Of a DNA stretch of 55,746 nucleotides, positions 15,874-23,788 are shown piece by piece. The notes below the pieces were generated by a model. That model was given only the letters and a program-made list of their open reading frames with translations. It was not told the DNA's origin and did not search any database. Source of the stretch: Fibrobacter intestinalis (GTDB lineage Bacteria; Fibrobacterota; Fibrobacteria; Fibrobacterales; Fibrobacteraceae). Location: assembly GCF_900167415.1 (NCBI RefSeq), contig NZ_FUWU01000019.1, positions 1 to 55,746 of the forward strand. Reading direction: 5' to 3'. Position 1 is the first letter of the stretch. Each line of letters begins with the position of its first letter. The translations under genes were made by a program, and so were the position numbers.

Positions 15874-16857
15874 TTAAATTTCTATCAAGTTGTAGCGACG
15901 GTTGCCCAATTTCAATGCATCGGCAGCTTCCAACTGGTGCAGACCTTCACGGCTTTCAATGCGTTCCTTGATGTCGTGCAATTCGTTGGCGGGCAACTTG
16001 TAAAGCAAATCGATGGACGCCTGGTCGATAGCCAAAAGGTCTGTGGAAGCGAGAATCCCGATGTCACGGCAGGTAGGTTCCGCAGCCCGAAGCCCCGCAC
16101 AGTCGCAATCCACGGACATACGACGCATCACGTTCAAAAATACAATATTCTTTCCGAAATGGTCGCAAGTCGCTTTGGCGCTGTCTGCCATCAGTTCCAT
16201 AAAGTAAGATTTTCCCGGCCAGGAAACAGTTGAAGCGTCTGCATCCAAGGGGACGCCGTGGACTTCCTTTTTTCCGATTTGTCCGCCGGCGCAACCGATG
16301 GCGATGTTTTTCAAGGAGCCGCCGTAACCGCCCATGGCGTGGCCTTTGAAATGAGTCAGCACAATCATGGAATCGTAATTCAGCATGTGCTTTCCCACGT
16401 GCAATTCTTTCAGGTGCTTGCCGCCCTTGACAGGAATCGCCGTCTCGCCTTCTTCGTCCATAATATCCACCGGGCTAAAAGTCCAGCCGTTCACTTTTAA
16501 AGCTTCCCGATGATCTTCCGTGGTGTAGCGGTCGCCTTTGTAAAGCGTGTTGGTTTCCACAATGGTGCTGTTGGGAACCTGCGCCTGAAACTCCTTTACC
16601 CATTCCCGGGGCAAAATGTTCGGGCCGTTCTTTTCGCCGGTGTGGAGTTTAATGGCGACTTTTCCCCGAATTCGGTCCCCTTTGATTTTTTGATAAAGGG
16701 CGATGAGGGTTTTTGCGTCCAGTGTTTTAGAAAAATACACGTCGGAAACCGCTTCCGATTTTCCGGCGGCAGCGGCAGGCTTTACGCCCAAAGTTGCAGC
16801 TGCAGTTCCGCCAATGGCAACGCCTGCGGATGCTTTCAAAAATTCTCTTCTGTCCAT
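15874..16857 (-). CDS. Tat-exported DUF362 family protein, possible nickel-pincer client
   Basis: A 327-residue protein with a Tat signal (DRREFLK at 2-8, hydrophobic stretch, AAAA cleavage region near 28-31). The rest is a DUF362 domain (PF04015, function unknown). Its most conserved segment is THFKGHAMGGYGGSLKNIAI at 168-187, followed by GC (Cys189) and a KKEVH ending at His200. Cys251, Cys253 and Cys263 form a second Cys group, as in iron-sulfur-type relatives. His173, Lys183 and His200 are spaced much like the LarA cofactor residues His174, Lys184 and His200. The gene sits with tatAC and larBCE in one operon. A periplasmic redox or racemase-type enzyme carrying a metal cofactor is my inference; no activity is known. 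Confidence 0.75.
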   Translation of the reverse strand: MDRREFLKASAGVAIGGTAAATLGVKPAAAAGKSEAVSDVYFSKTLDAKTLIALYQKIKGDRIRGKVAIKLHTGEKNGPNILPREWVKEFQAQVPNSTIVETNTLYKGDRYTTEDHREALKVNGWTFSPVDIMDEEGETAIPVKGGKHLKELHVGKHMLNYDSMIVLTHFKGHAMGGYGGSLKNIAIGCAGGQIGKKEVHGVPLDADASTVSWPGKSYFMELMADSAKATCDHFGKNIVFLNVMRRMSVDCDCAGLRAAEPTCRDIGILASTDLLAIDQASIDLLYKLPANELHDIKERIESREGLHQLEAADALKLGNRRYNLIEI

Positions 16858-16882
16858 GTTGAATCCTCTTGATTTAAAATTT

Positions 16883-17179
16883 TTAGGGACGAATGACCCG
16901 TTTAGGATCTTTGACGATTAAGTTGGCAAGCCAAATCAAAAGCCCTAGAGCCACGGCGGCAAATCCGAGAACGGCATCGTTCAGCATATCGGAAAGAGCC
17001 GGCGTGAAAAATTCAGCCTTTTGCTCGGCGTATTCAAAAGCTGCATCCACAAGCCACATGAGGGAAGCTCCCCAATAGCAATAGCACAATGTGGAAAAAC
17101 GCCACAGATTTTTCGGAGCGTCCTTATACCAGAGAATACTTGCAAAAATGGCTGCGAATAAAACGACCAGCAGCGTCAT
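16883..17179 (-). CDS. Small membrane protein of unknown function (98 aa)
   Basis: Three membrane helices are predicted: about residues 1-18, 24-48 and 65-87, with a Trp-rich short second loop (LWRFSTLCYCYWGASLMW). I chose ATG 17179, which follows the stop of the upstream gene by one base (TGATATG) and has AGGAAA before it; an in-frame start at 17203 would overlap that gene. No family is recognised. Tight coupling with the 139-residue membrane protein and the DUF362 gene suggests the two small proteins form a membrane anchor or electron path for the exported DUF362 protein, which is inference. Confidence 0.65.
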   Translation of the reverse strand: MTLLVVLFAAIFASILWYKDAPKNLWRFSTLCYCYWGASLMWLVDAAFEYAEQKAEFFTPALSDMLNDAVLGFAAVALGLLIWLANLIVKDPKRVIRP

Positions 17180-17180
17180 A

Positions 17181-17600
17181 TCAGTTTTCCTTTTTCTCTT
17201 CAATCGGAAGAGGCTGCAATGCGGCGCGCTTGGCCATAACGCTCTTGAAAGCGATGATTCCCGCCCAGACGGTGGTGACCAACGCCGCCATGGATACGCC
17301 GACCGTAGCCATTTCGTGTAACATCACTTGGGTTTCCGCCGCATCTTGCGCCGCCGTCAGGAACGGATACCAAGGTTGGATTTCCCCGTGCCACAGGTGT
17401 TCAAAAGCCAGCAAAGCTGAACCGCCCCAAAGTAAATTGGAGAGCAATTTCAATTTTTTATAAAGCGGCTCCTTTGGCGCAAAATCCACTTTTTCAACAG
17501 AAAGTTCCTTGGATTCCTTTTGAATCGCCTTTTTTTCCAGAACGTGGGTGGCGATGGTAACGATGGCGGCTTCTGCCGCTGGAACAACAAAACAGGCCAT
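17181..17600 (-). CDS. Small membrane protein of unknown function (139 aa), first gene of the DUF362-tat-lar operon
   Basis: A hydrophobic N-terminus (ACFVVPAAEAAIVTIATHVLE), a charged middle, and two further helices at about 54-73 and 97-118. A conserved-looking HLWHG and a short Gln/His-rich loop lie between the helices. I do not recognise the family. AAGGAG sits six bases before the ATG. It is the promoter-proximal gene of the minus-strand operon, facing the MerR-type regulator across 192 bases. Confidence 0.7.
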   Translation of the reverse strand: MACFVVPAAEAAIVTIATHVLEKKAIQKESKELSVEKVDFAPKEPLYKKLKLLSNLLWGGSALLAFEHLWHGEIQPWYPFLTAAQDAAETQVMLHEMATVGVSMAALVTTVWAGIIAFKSVMAKRAALQPLPIEEKKEN

Positions 17601-17649
17601 TCAAAACTCCTTATGAAATGAAGAAATCCCATGGTGCGAATTTCAAGTA

Positions 17650-17682
17650 ATAATACACGAGTTAGAGTTGACTTTAAGACAA
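17650..17682 (-). promoter_or_regulatory. MerR-type operator/promoter of the DUF362-tat-lar operon
   Basis: On the minus strand TTGTCT (-35, 17677-17682) and TATTAT (17650-17655) or the overlapping TGTATT are 19-21 bases apart, longer than the normal 17. The spacer holds the imperfect palindrome TTAAAGTCAACTCTAA (17662-17677, 12 of 16 symmetric). Over-long spacers filled by a dyad are the mark of MerR-family promoters, and AACTCTAA-type half sites are known for NmlR/AdhR regulators. The divergent gene at 17793 encodes such a regulator. Confidence 0.6.
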
Positions 17683-17740
17683 GCGTTTTTGTTTTCTTTT
17701 AGTGTAAAAATAAAATTACGGGACGAAGGGGCCCAGTTTC

Positions 17741-17770
17741 TTGATTTTGCGCAAATCCAAGGTCTATATT
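17741..17770 (+). promoter_or_regulatory. Promoter of the MerR-family regulator
   Basis: TTGATT (17741-17746), 18-base spacer, TATATT (17765-17770). A TAGGAG ribosome site follows, nine bases before the ATG at 17793. Confidence 0.5.
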
Positions 17771-17792
17771 TAAAACGTTTTTAGGAGTTTCT

Positions 17793-18278
17793 ATGCCTTA
17801 TTCCATCGGTCAGGTCGCACAGAAGACAGGGCTTTCCGCACATACTCTTCGCTATTACGAAAAAGAAGGTTTGCTGCCGTTTGTCAAAAAGACGCATTCC
17901 GGCATTCGTACTTATAACGATGAAGATATTGGCTGGCTTTCGATGATCGAATGTCTTAAAATGACGGGAATGTCGCTCAAGGATATTCGCCAATACATTG
18001 AATGGTTCAGCGAAGGCGATTCTTCTTTGCCAAATCGGTTGGAACTTTTTCGCAAACGCAAAGCAGACGTTTTAAAGGAAATGGAAACGCTCAAGACGAT
18101 TCTTGGAAAAGTGGAGTTCAAAATTCGTTTATATGAAGAGGCGGTCAAGTTGGGTTCTCTCGATTTGGCTATGCAATCGCAGACGATACAAAAATTGCGG
18201 AAGAAACTTTTTGGAAACCCGCACTTTTTTCCGACGCGGAATGATGACGCAGAAAGGCTTTCGGCGTCTGCGGACTAG
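17793..18278 (+). CDS. MerR family transcriptional regulator, NmlR/AdhR-like
   Basis: A 161-residue regulator. The N-terminal winged helix-turn-helix reads YSIGQVAQKTGLSAHTLRYYEKEGL, then YNDEDIGWLSMIECLKMTGM, a MerR block. A dimerisation coiled coil spans about 85-125. The single Cys54 in IECLKMTGM matches the redox/electrophile-sensing cysteine of AdhR and NmlR (Cys52 in B. subtilis AdhR). Such regulators respond to formaldehyde, methylglyoxal or similar electrophiles. It is divergent from the DUF362-tat-lar operon and its likely operator lies in that operon's promoter. The inducer is unknown. Confidence 0.85.
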   Translation: MPYSIGQVAQKTGLSAHTLRYYEKEGLLPFVKKTHSGIRTYNDEDIGWLSMIECLKMTGMSLKDIRQYIEWFSEGDSSLPNRLELFRKRKADVLKEMETLKTILGKVEFKIRLYEEAVKLGSLDLAMQSQTIQKLRKKLFGNPHFFPTRNDDAERLSASAD

Positions 18279-18316
18279 CTTCTGTTGTGGATGCCGGAAG
18301 TTGCTCGGGGAGGAAT

Positions 18317-18341
18317 CGGAAACGTGAAAATTTCCGTTTTT
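18317..18341 (+). terminator. Terminator after the MerR gene
   Basis: CGGAAA (18317-18322), eight-base loop, TTTCCG (18331-18336), then T run. Confidence 0.5.
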
Positions 18342-18450
18342 AGGAATCCCGCTCTGAAAATGGGGCGCAAAATGAAATCGTTTGCGAGTTTTTTGTGGAG
18401 GCTTTTTTTCATTTAACTAGATTTTGTGTCAAATTCGAATGGAGATCGTC

Positions 18451-19227
18451 ATGAAAAAATGGATTCCTCTTTTTTGTATTGCATTTGCTCTGCTCGCTTG
18501 CCGGGAAACGGAAAAAACAAAAGAATCCGACGCTTTGGAAAAAATCAAAGCTGCCGGCGAACTGGTTCTCGGATTGGACGATTCTTTCCCGCCGATGGGA
18601 TTTCGCAATACGGAAAATGAAATTGTCGGATTTGACATCGATCTGGCCAAGGAAGTAGCGAGCCGTTTGGGAGTGACTCTTCGCATCCAGCCGATTTCCT
18701 GGGATGCCAAGGAACAGGAATTGAATACGGGCAAAATCGATTGCATCTGGAACGGGATGTCCGTCGATTCTTCTCGGGCTGCTGCGATGAGCCTTTCGGC
18801 TCCTTACTTGCAAAATCGCATGGTATTTGTGGTCAAGGATTCGGCGATTCAAAAAGTTTCCATGCTCGCCGGCAAAAAAATTGCGGTGCAGAACGGATCG
18901 ACTGCGCAAAAACTGCTTGAAGCCTCCGATGCGGGCAAGTCGGCCTCGGCGTTGATTCCATTTGATGACAATCTGACGGCGTTGATGGATTTGGAAAAGG
19001 GCGGCGTGGAATCGGTATTTCTCGATGAAGTTGTCGCGGACTATCTGATTGCGGCTTATGCGAAATCGCTCCGCGTGCTAGCGGAAGAAGGGATGAATGA
19101 AGAAGAATACGCCATCGGTTTTCGCAAAAAGGACTTGAAATTGCGGGATGCCGTGGACAGCGTATTGAATACCATGCGCACGGATGGCACTTTTGCCGAA
19201 ATTTCCGTAAAGTGGTTTGGCAAATAA
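18451..19227 (+). CDS. Polar amino acid ABC transporter substrate-binding lipoprotein
   Basis: A family 3 solute-binding protein of 258 residues. The signal peptide ends in the lipobox ALLAC, so it is a lipoprotein. Core blocks are LVLGLDDSFPPMGF, GFDIDLAKEVASRLGV, and DCIWNGMSVDSSRA, all typical of cystine/glutamine-type binding proteins. The start at 18451 has GGAG before it; a start at 18424 would spoil the signal peptide. It is followed at once by a permease and an ATPase gene, giving a full importer. The exact amino acid cannot be told. Confidence 0.85.
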   Translation: MKKWIPLFCIAFALLACRETEKTKESDALEKIKAAGELVLGLDDSFPPMGFRNTENEIVGFDIDLAKEVASRLGVTLRIQPISWDAKEQELNTGKIDCIWNGMSVDSSRAAAMSLSAPYLQNRMVFVVKDSAIQKVSMLAGKKIAVQNGSTAQKLLEASDAGKSASALIPFDDNLTALMDLEKGGVESVFLDEVVADYLIAAYAKSLRVLAEEGMNEEEYAIGFRKKDLKLRDAVDSVLNTMRTDGTFAEISVKWFGK

Positions 19228-19235
19228 ATCGGCTT

Positions 19236-19895
19236 ATGTCAGATCTCGCTTCGCTTTTGCCGATTTTGTGGGGCGGATTCCTCACGACTCTCGCCATTTT
19301 CGGACTGACCCTGCTCTTTTCGCTTCCCCTGGGATTGCTTGTCGCCGTGCTGAAAATGAGTCGTTTTCGGGCGATACGTTATCCGGTTTCGTTTTACATT
19401 TCTTTGATGCGGGGAACGCCGCTTTTATTGCAAATCGTCGCTATTTATTTTGGGTCGTATTATTTGTCGGAATATTCGGGAATGCAACTTTCTTTTGATC
19501 GATTTCCGGCGGTCATTGCAGCATTCTCCATCAATTATGCCGCCTATTTTGCCGAAATTTTCCGAGGAGGTATTCAGTCGATTAGCCGTGGACAATATGA
19601 AGCGGCGGCGATGCTTGGGCTTTCTCGCAGACAGACCTTTTTCCGAATCATTTTGCCGCAGGTCATCAAGCGGATTGTTCCGGCTAGCGCCAATGAAGTC
19701 ATCACTCTGGTGAAAGACACTTCGCTGGCTCAAGTCATCGCCGTAACGGAACTTTTTGCGCTGGCGAAAAAGCAGCAGGCCGCTTATGCGAGCATTTTTC
19801 CGCTGTTTGTTGCCGGCGTGTTCTACTATTTGGCGAACCTGTTGTTGAGTATGCTCTTTGCCTATATTGAACGCAAATTGAATTATTACAGATGA
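19236..19895 (+). CDS. Polar amino acid ABC transporter permease
   Basis: A 219-residue His/Glu/Gln/Arg/opine-type permease with about five helices. The family motif ISLMRGTPLLLQI is near 50-62, and the EAA loop is GQYEAAAMLGLSRRQTFFRIILPQ near 125-148. The start at 19236 follows the binding protein by eight bases; no strong ribosome site is visible, so translation may be coupled. The ATPase gene overlaps its stop (ATGA). Confidence 0.88.
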   Translation: MSDLASLLPILWGGFLTTLAIFGLTLLFSLPLGLLVAVLKMSRFRAIRYPVSFYISLMRGTPLLLQIVAIYFGSYYLSEYSGMQLSFDRFPAVIAAFSINYAAYFAEIFRGGIQSISRGQYEAAAMLGLSRRQTFFRIILPQVIKRIVPASANEVITLVKDTSLAQVIAVTELFALAKKQQAAYASIFPLFVAGVFYYLANLLLSMLFAYIERKLNYYR

Positions 19896-20701
19896 GGCGC
19901 ACTGTGGACGATTCTCAAAAAATAATTCCGATTCTGCAAGTCAGGCATTTGAAAAAATCGTTTGGCGAAAACTGTATTTTAAAAGACATTTCCTTTGATT
20001 TGAATGCCGGGGAAGTCCTTTCGGTCATCGGGCCTTCGGGTTCGGGAAAAAGCACCCTTTTGCGTTGTTTGACCCAATTGGAAACTTTTGAACGCGGACA
20101 AGTTTGTGTAGATGGCCGGAATATGGTTGTTTCGGAAACGGAAAACGCAGGGCGTCTTCGTTATGCGTCGGCGCGGGAATTGCGGGAAATCCGTCTTTTA
20201 ACGGGCCTGGTTTTTCAGAATTTCAACCTCTTCCCCCACTTGACCGTTTTGCAAAATATCACGCTGGCTCCGGTTCGGGTGCTTGGCCGTAACAGGGCTG
20301 CGGCTCGGGAGACCGGAATGGAACTTCTGAAACGGATGGGACTGGAATCCAAGGCGAAGATGTATCCGTACGAACTTTCCGGCGGGCAGCAACAGCGGGT
20401 TTCCATTGCTCGCGCTCTAGCGATGAAACCCAAGATTCTGTTTTTCGATGAGCCGACCAGTGCGCTCGATCCGGAGCTGACGGGCGAAGTGCTGAAAATT
20501 ATCAAGGGGCTTGCCGAAGAACGCATGACGATGGTGATTGTCACGCACGAAATGGCGTTTGCCCGGGATGTGGCGAACCGTGTTCTTTTTATGGACGAGG
20601 GCATTATCGTGGAACAGGGGACTCCGCAATTCGTCTTTGGAGAATCCCGAAATGAGCGTTTGCGGGCTTTTCTCGCACGCTTTTCACAAAACGGAGACTG
20701 A
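19892..20701 (+). CDS. Polar amino acid ABC transporter ATP-binding protein
   Basis: A 269-residue GlnQ/HisP-type ATPase. Walker A is GPSGSGKST, the Q-loop is VFQNFNLFPHLT (typical of this family), the signature is LSGGQQQRV, Walker B is ILFFDEPTSALDP and the switch is VTHEMAFARDVA. It completes the importer with the two preceding genes and overlaps the permease by four bases. Confidence 0.92.
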   Translation: MRRTVDDSQKIIPILQVRHLKKSFGENCILKDISFDLNAGEVLSVIGPSGSGKSTLLRCLTQLETFERGQVCVDGRNMVVSETENAGRLRYASARELREIRLLTGLVFQNFNLFPHLTVLQNITLAPVRVLGRNRAAARETGMELLKRMGLESKAKMYPYELSGGQQQRVSIARALAMKPKILFFDEPTSALDPELTGEVLKIIKGLAEERMTMVIVTHEMAFARDVANRVLFMDEGIIVEQGTPQFVFGESRNERLRAFLARFSQNGD

Positions 20702-20702
20702 T

Positions 20703-21134
20703 ATGCACGCTGTGATGGAACAGGAATCGCAGTTTGAAGAATACACGAAAACATTTCGCGTCGAAGAATCGATGATAGACAGAAATCACCATTTGAACAA
20801 TGTTGTCTGCGTCGAATGGATTCAAGACATTGCCGTGGAACATTCGGAAGTGACCGGCGGGACAAAGAAAATGGAAGAACTCGGTTGCGGCTGGATGATT
20901 CGGACGCAGCATGTGGAATACAAGGCGCAGGCCTTTTTGAATGACGAAATCGTAGGAACGACGTGGGTGCCGGAGTATTCTAAAATTTCGACAAACCGCT
21001 ATTCAAAATTCGTTCGCAAATCCGACGGGAAAGAAATTTTTTCGGCGGTAACCACTTGGGTTCTTGTCGATTTGAACCGGGGGCGCCCCATCGCGATTCC
21101 CGAAGAGATTAAGTCTTTTTTCCGCAAGAAATAA
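20703..21134 (+). CDS. Acyl-CoA thioesterase, hotdog fold (YbgC/4HBT-like)
   Basis: A 143-residue single hotdog domain. The block ESMIDRNHHLNNVVCVEWIQD corresponds to the catalytic-loop region of 4-hydroxybenzoyl-CoA thioesterase relatives. Substrate is unknown. The ATG comes one base after the ATPase stop, so it rides on the amino-acid transporter operon, though a shared function is not evident. A second in-frame ATG four codons later is possible. Confidence 0.72.
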   Translation: MHAVMEQESQFEEYTKTFRVEESMIDRNHHLNNVVCVEWIQDIAVEHSEVTGGTKKMEELGCGWMIRTQHVEYKAQAFLNDEIVGTTWVPEYSKISTNRYSKFVRKSDGKEIFSAVTTWVLVDLNRGRPIAIPEEIKSFFRKK

Positions 21135-21202
21135 TGCTTTGCGAGTAGGGCTTTTACTATATTAAGTGTGCTAAAATTTTCACATCAACAGAAGGTACAA
21201 CG

Positions 21203-22459
21203 ATGGCAAAACTTTCCATTGAAGATCTCGACCTCAAGGGCAAACGCGTATTTATCCGTGTGGACTTTAACGTCCCGCAAGACAAGGTGACGGGAGAAAT
21301 CACCAACACCAAGCGAATCGAAGCCGCTCTTCCGACCATTCAGTATGCGCTCGACAAGGGAGCGTCCGTGATTCTCGCTTCCCATCTGGGACGTCCGAAC
21401 GGCAAAGTGAATGCAAAATTTTCCCTCGCGCCGGTTGCCAAGAAACTGGAAGAACTCATCCAGAAGCCGGTCAAGTTCTTGAACGATTGCGTCGGTACCG
21501 AAGTCGAAGCGGAATGCGCCAAGGCTCAGCCGGGCGACATTATCCTTTTGGAAAATCTCCGTTTCCACATTGAAGAAGAAGGCAAGGCCAAGGAAAAGAA
21601 TGCGGACGGAACGGAAACGAAGATAAAGGCGGATCCGGCCAAGGTCGAAGAATTCCGCGCTTCCCTTTCCAAGCTCGCCGACGTGTATGTAAACGATGCT
21701 TTCGGTACGGCGCACCGCGCCCATTCTTCCATGGTCGGAGTCAATCTGCCGGTTCGTGCTGCGGGCTTTTTGATGAACAAGGAACTGAAGGCTTTCGACA
21801 AGGTTTTGAACAATCCTCCGCGTCCATTCCTCGCCATTCTCGGCGGAGCAAAGGTGGCGGACAAGATTCAGCTCATCAACAACCTTTTGGACAAGGCCGA
21901 CAAAATCATCATCGGCGGCGGTATGGCCTTCACCTTCAAGAAGGTTTTGAACAACATCGAAATCGGCTCTTCTTTGTTTGACGAAGAAGGCGCAAAGCTC
22001 GTTCCGGATTTGATGGCCAAGGCCAAGGCCCTGGGCAAGGAAATCATTCTTCCGGTGGACTACATCGCGGCGGATAAATTTGCTGCGGATGCGGCAACTA
22101 AGGTCGTGACCGACGCCGAAGGCATTCCTGCCGGTTGGATGGGACTCGATGTGGGTGCTGAATCCACCAAGCTTTTTGTGAATGCGATCCAGTCTGCCAA
22201 GACGATTGTCTGGAACGGTCCTGCGGGCGTGTTCGAATTTGACGCTTTTGCTCAAGCGACCAAGGCGATGGCCGATGCGATTATCGATGCGACCGCTGCC
22301 GGCGCAATCACGGTAATTGGTGGTGGCGATACCGCTACGGCTGCTAAAAAATTCGGTGCCGATAAGAAGGTGACGCACACTTCTACCGGTGGTGGAGCAT
22401 CCTTGGAACTTCTCGAAGGCAAAGTGCTTCCGGGCGTCGCCTTCCTGACCGATAAATAA
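21203..22459 (+). CDS. pgk: Phosphoglycerate kinase
   Basis: A 418-residue glycolytic kinase making ATP from 1,3-bisphosphoglycerate. Family blocks are [45 protein letters not shown] and the nucleotide site [13 protein letters not shown] near the end. The length is slightly above the usual ~395 because of a charged insertion around residues 125-145 ([14 protein letters not shown]). It has its own promoter region with TATATT at 21157 or so, an AGAAGG-type ribosome site and a terminator. Confidence 0.95.
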   Translation: MAKLSIEDLDLKGKRVFIRVDFNVPQDKVTGEITNTKRIEAALPTIQYALDKGASVILASHLGRPNGKVNAKFSLAPVAKKLEELIQKPVKFLNDCVGTEVEAECAKAQPGDIILLENLRFHIEEEGKAKEKNADGTETKIKADPAKVEEFRASLSKLADVYVNDAFGTAHRAHSSMVGVNLPVRAAGFLMNKELKAFDKVLNNPPRPFLAILGGAKVADKIQLINNLLDKADKIIIGGGMAFTFKKVLNNIEIGSSLFDEEGAKLVPDLMAKAKALGKEIILPVDYIAADKFAADAATKVVTDAEGIPAGWMGLDVGAESTKLFVNAIQSAKTIVWNGPAGVFEFDAFAQATKAMADAIIDATAAGAITVIGGGDTATAAKKFGADKKVTHTSTGGGASLELLEGKVLPGVAFLTDK

Positions 22460-22481
22460 TCGGCGTTTGCCTGTGCAAAAG

Positions 22482-22514
22482 GGACCTTGCCGTTTGGCGG
22501 GGTTCCTTTTTTTA
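22482..22514 (+). terminator. Terminator after pgk
   Basis: GGACCTTGCC pairs with GGCGGGGTTCC (one bulge, two G-U pairs), loop GTTT, followed by eight T. Confidence 0.75.
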
Positions 22515-22594
22515 TAGATGCTCAATTCTAAATTTGGGGGTTTTAAAATGAAAAATAGGATTTCAAAAATCCTATTAAAGTTTATGAAAGTATA

Positions 22595-22668
22595 TCGGGG
22601 TAGCCAGATTCGAACTGACGACATTCTGCTCCCAAAGCAGACGCTCTACCAGGCTGAGCTACACCCCG
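22595..22668 (-). tRNA. tRNA-Pro (anticodon UGG)
   Basis: A 74-base cloverleaf on the minus strand. The acceptor stem CGGGGTG pairs with TACCCCG with a terminal G-T pair, the D arm is GCTCAGCCTGGTAGAGC, the anticodon loop CTTTGGGAG places TGG as the anticodon, and the T arm contains GTTCGAATC. The discriminator base is A and CCA is not encoded. A TATATT box lies upstream on the minus strand near 22680. Confidence 0.95.
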
Positions 22669-22778
22669 TAGCAGTCCAAATATAATAAAAGTTGCGACTT
22701 TTGGAAATGGAGCAGATTTTGAAATCCGTTTTTGTTTTTGAAAATTCTTTATGTTATTTTTGAAAAAAAGAGGATTTT

Positions 22779-23330
22779 ATGAATGAAGATCGCAGAAAGC
22801 TCCGAGACGAAGTCTATTCGCAGATGATGCTTGCGCAAGCGCGCCTTTCCAAGGATGCCAACACGCAGATGGGCGCGGTTCTGGTTTCGGGAGACGGGAG
22901 AGTCTTGAGTACCGGTTATAATGGTGCGCCAAAAGGATTTGACGATTCGACGGTTCCTTATACACGCGAAAAGCAGAAACTGGCCTATGACCTGCTGGAT
23001 GCGGATTCTGGCGAGTTGATTTCCCATCATGAATTTGAAGCCAACAAATACCCTTTTATGGTTCACGCCGAAATCAACGCCCTGCATTATGCGCACGGAA
23101 AAGTGCCGCCGGGTTCCAAATTGTATGTCATCGGTTTTCCTTGTGAACGATGCGCTTTGGAAATTGCTCTTTCCGGTGTTTCGGAAATTTTTGTGGCGAA
23201 AGACGACTACGATCCGAATTCTTCGCTGAACAATTGCCGGGACACGGCTTACTATATGTTTGCGCAGGCGGATATTCTCGTGACGATTTGCGGAAAGCGG
23301 ATGCGCCCGGTGATTTCGAAATGCCGATAG
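22779..23330 (+). CDS. dCMP/deoxycytidylate deaminase family protein
   Basis: A 183-residue zinc deaminase. The zinc site is HAEINAL (His96, Glu98 as catalytic acid/base) and PCERC (Cys122, Cys125). The N-terminal MMLAQARLSKDANTQMGAVLV and the GYNGAPKGFDD block match dCMP deaminase and the ComEB family. The role would be to make dUMP for thymidylate synthesis. An AGAGGA ribosome site precedes the ATG. Confidence 0.87.
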   Translation: MNEDRRKLRDEVYSQMMLAQARLSKDANTQMGAVLVSGDGRVLSTGYNGAPKGFDDSTVPYTREKQKLAYDLLDADSGELISHHEFEANKYPFMVHAEINALHYAHGKVPPGSKLYVIGFPCERCALEIALSGVSEIFVAKDDYDPNSSLNNCRDTAYYMFAQADILVTICGKRMRPVISKCR

Positions 23331-23347
23331 GATTACGCCAGATATAA

Positions 23348-23374
23348 AAAAGTCCGCCTTGAAGCGGACTTTTC
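23348..23374. terminator. Bidirectional terminator
   Basis: AAAAGTCCGC (23348-23357), loop CTTGAA, GCGGACTTTT (23364-23373). It lies between the convergent deaminase gene and the small basic protein gene and can serve both. Confidence 0.8.
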
Positions 23375-23389
23375 TTTTACCGAGAAAGC

Positions 23390-23662
23390 TTACTTGCCGA
23401 ATTTGGCACTTGCACGTTGAACCGCCGGATCAGATTGGGCAGCTTTGATTTTCCGCTTGATGTCGTCTTCGATTCCGCGCTTGAGCTTGTTGGCCAGCGC
23501 ATTCCCAAAACGGTCGGCGAGCGAGTCGGAAAACGGAGCGTTCTTTTTAGACGCCTGGTGGGGTCTATCACCTGCACGGCGAGGCTTTCTGGCTGGTTTC
23601 TTGACTTTTGCTGCAGGAGCAGTTTTAGTTTCTGTGGTTTCTTTCTGTTCGTTTTCTGCCAT
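23390..23662 (-). CDS. Small basic protein of unknown function
   Basis: A 90-residue protein. The first half is low complexity and rich in Lys, Pro, Ala and Arg (AAKVKKPARKPRRAGDRPHQ). The second half is a likely helix (SDSLADRFGNALANKLKRGI). The composition suggests nucleic acid binding but no family is recognised. The ATG at 23662 has a GAGG before it; an upstream in-frame start at 23704 is less likely. Confidence 0.55.
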   Translation of the reverse strand: MAENEQKETTETKTAPAAKVKKPARKPRRAGDRPHQASKKNAPFSDSLADRFGNALANKLKRGIEDDIKRKIKAAQSDPAVQRASAKFGK

Positions 23663-23788
23663 TTTATACCTCGGAAGATGATTGTTTGTAAATTTCCGCG
23701 GCAAATTTAGAAAATTTTTGAAAAATGACAGGCGATTTGCCGCTTATATAAATCTTTTCCGGCAAAAATGCCGCCGTGACGCTTCAAA

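Noticed and set aside
21185-22624. Long reading frame (about 480 codons) opposite pgk
   Set aside because: It mirrors the codon pattern of pgk on the other strand, includes the tRNA gene, and has a composition unlike real proteins here (His/Arg/Phe-rich).
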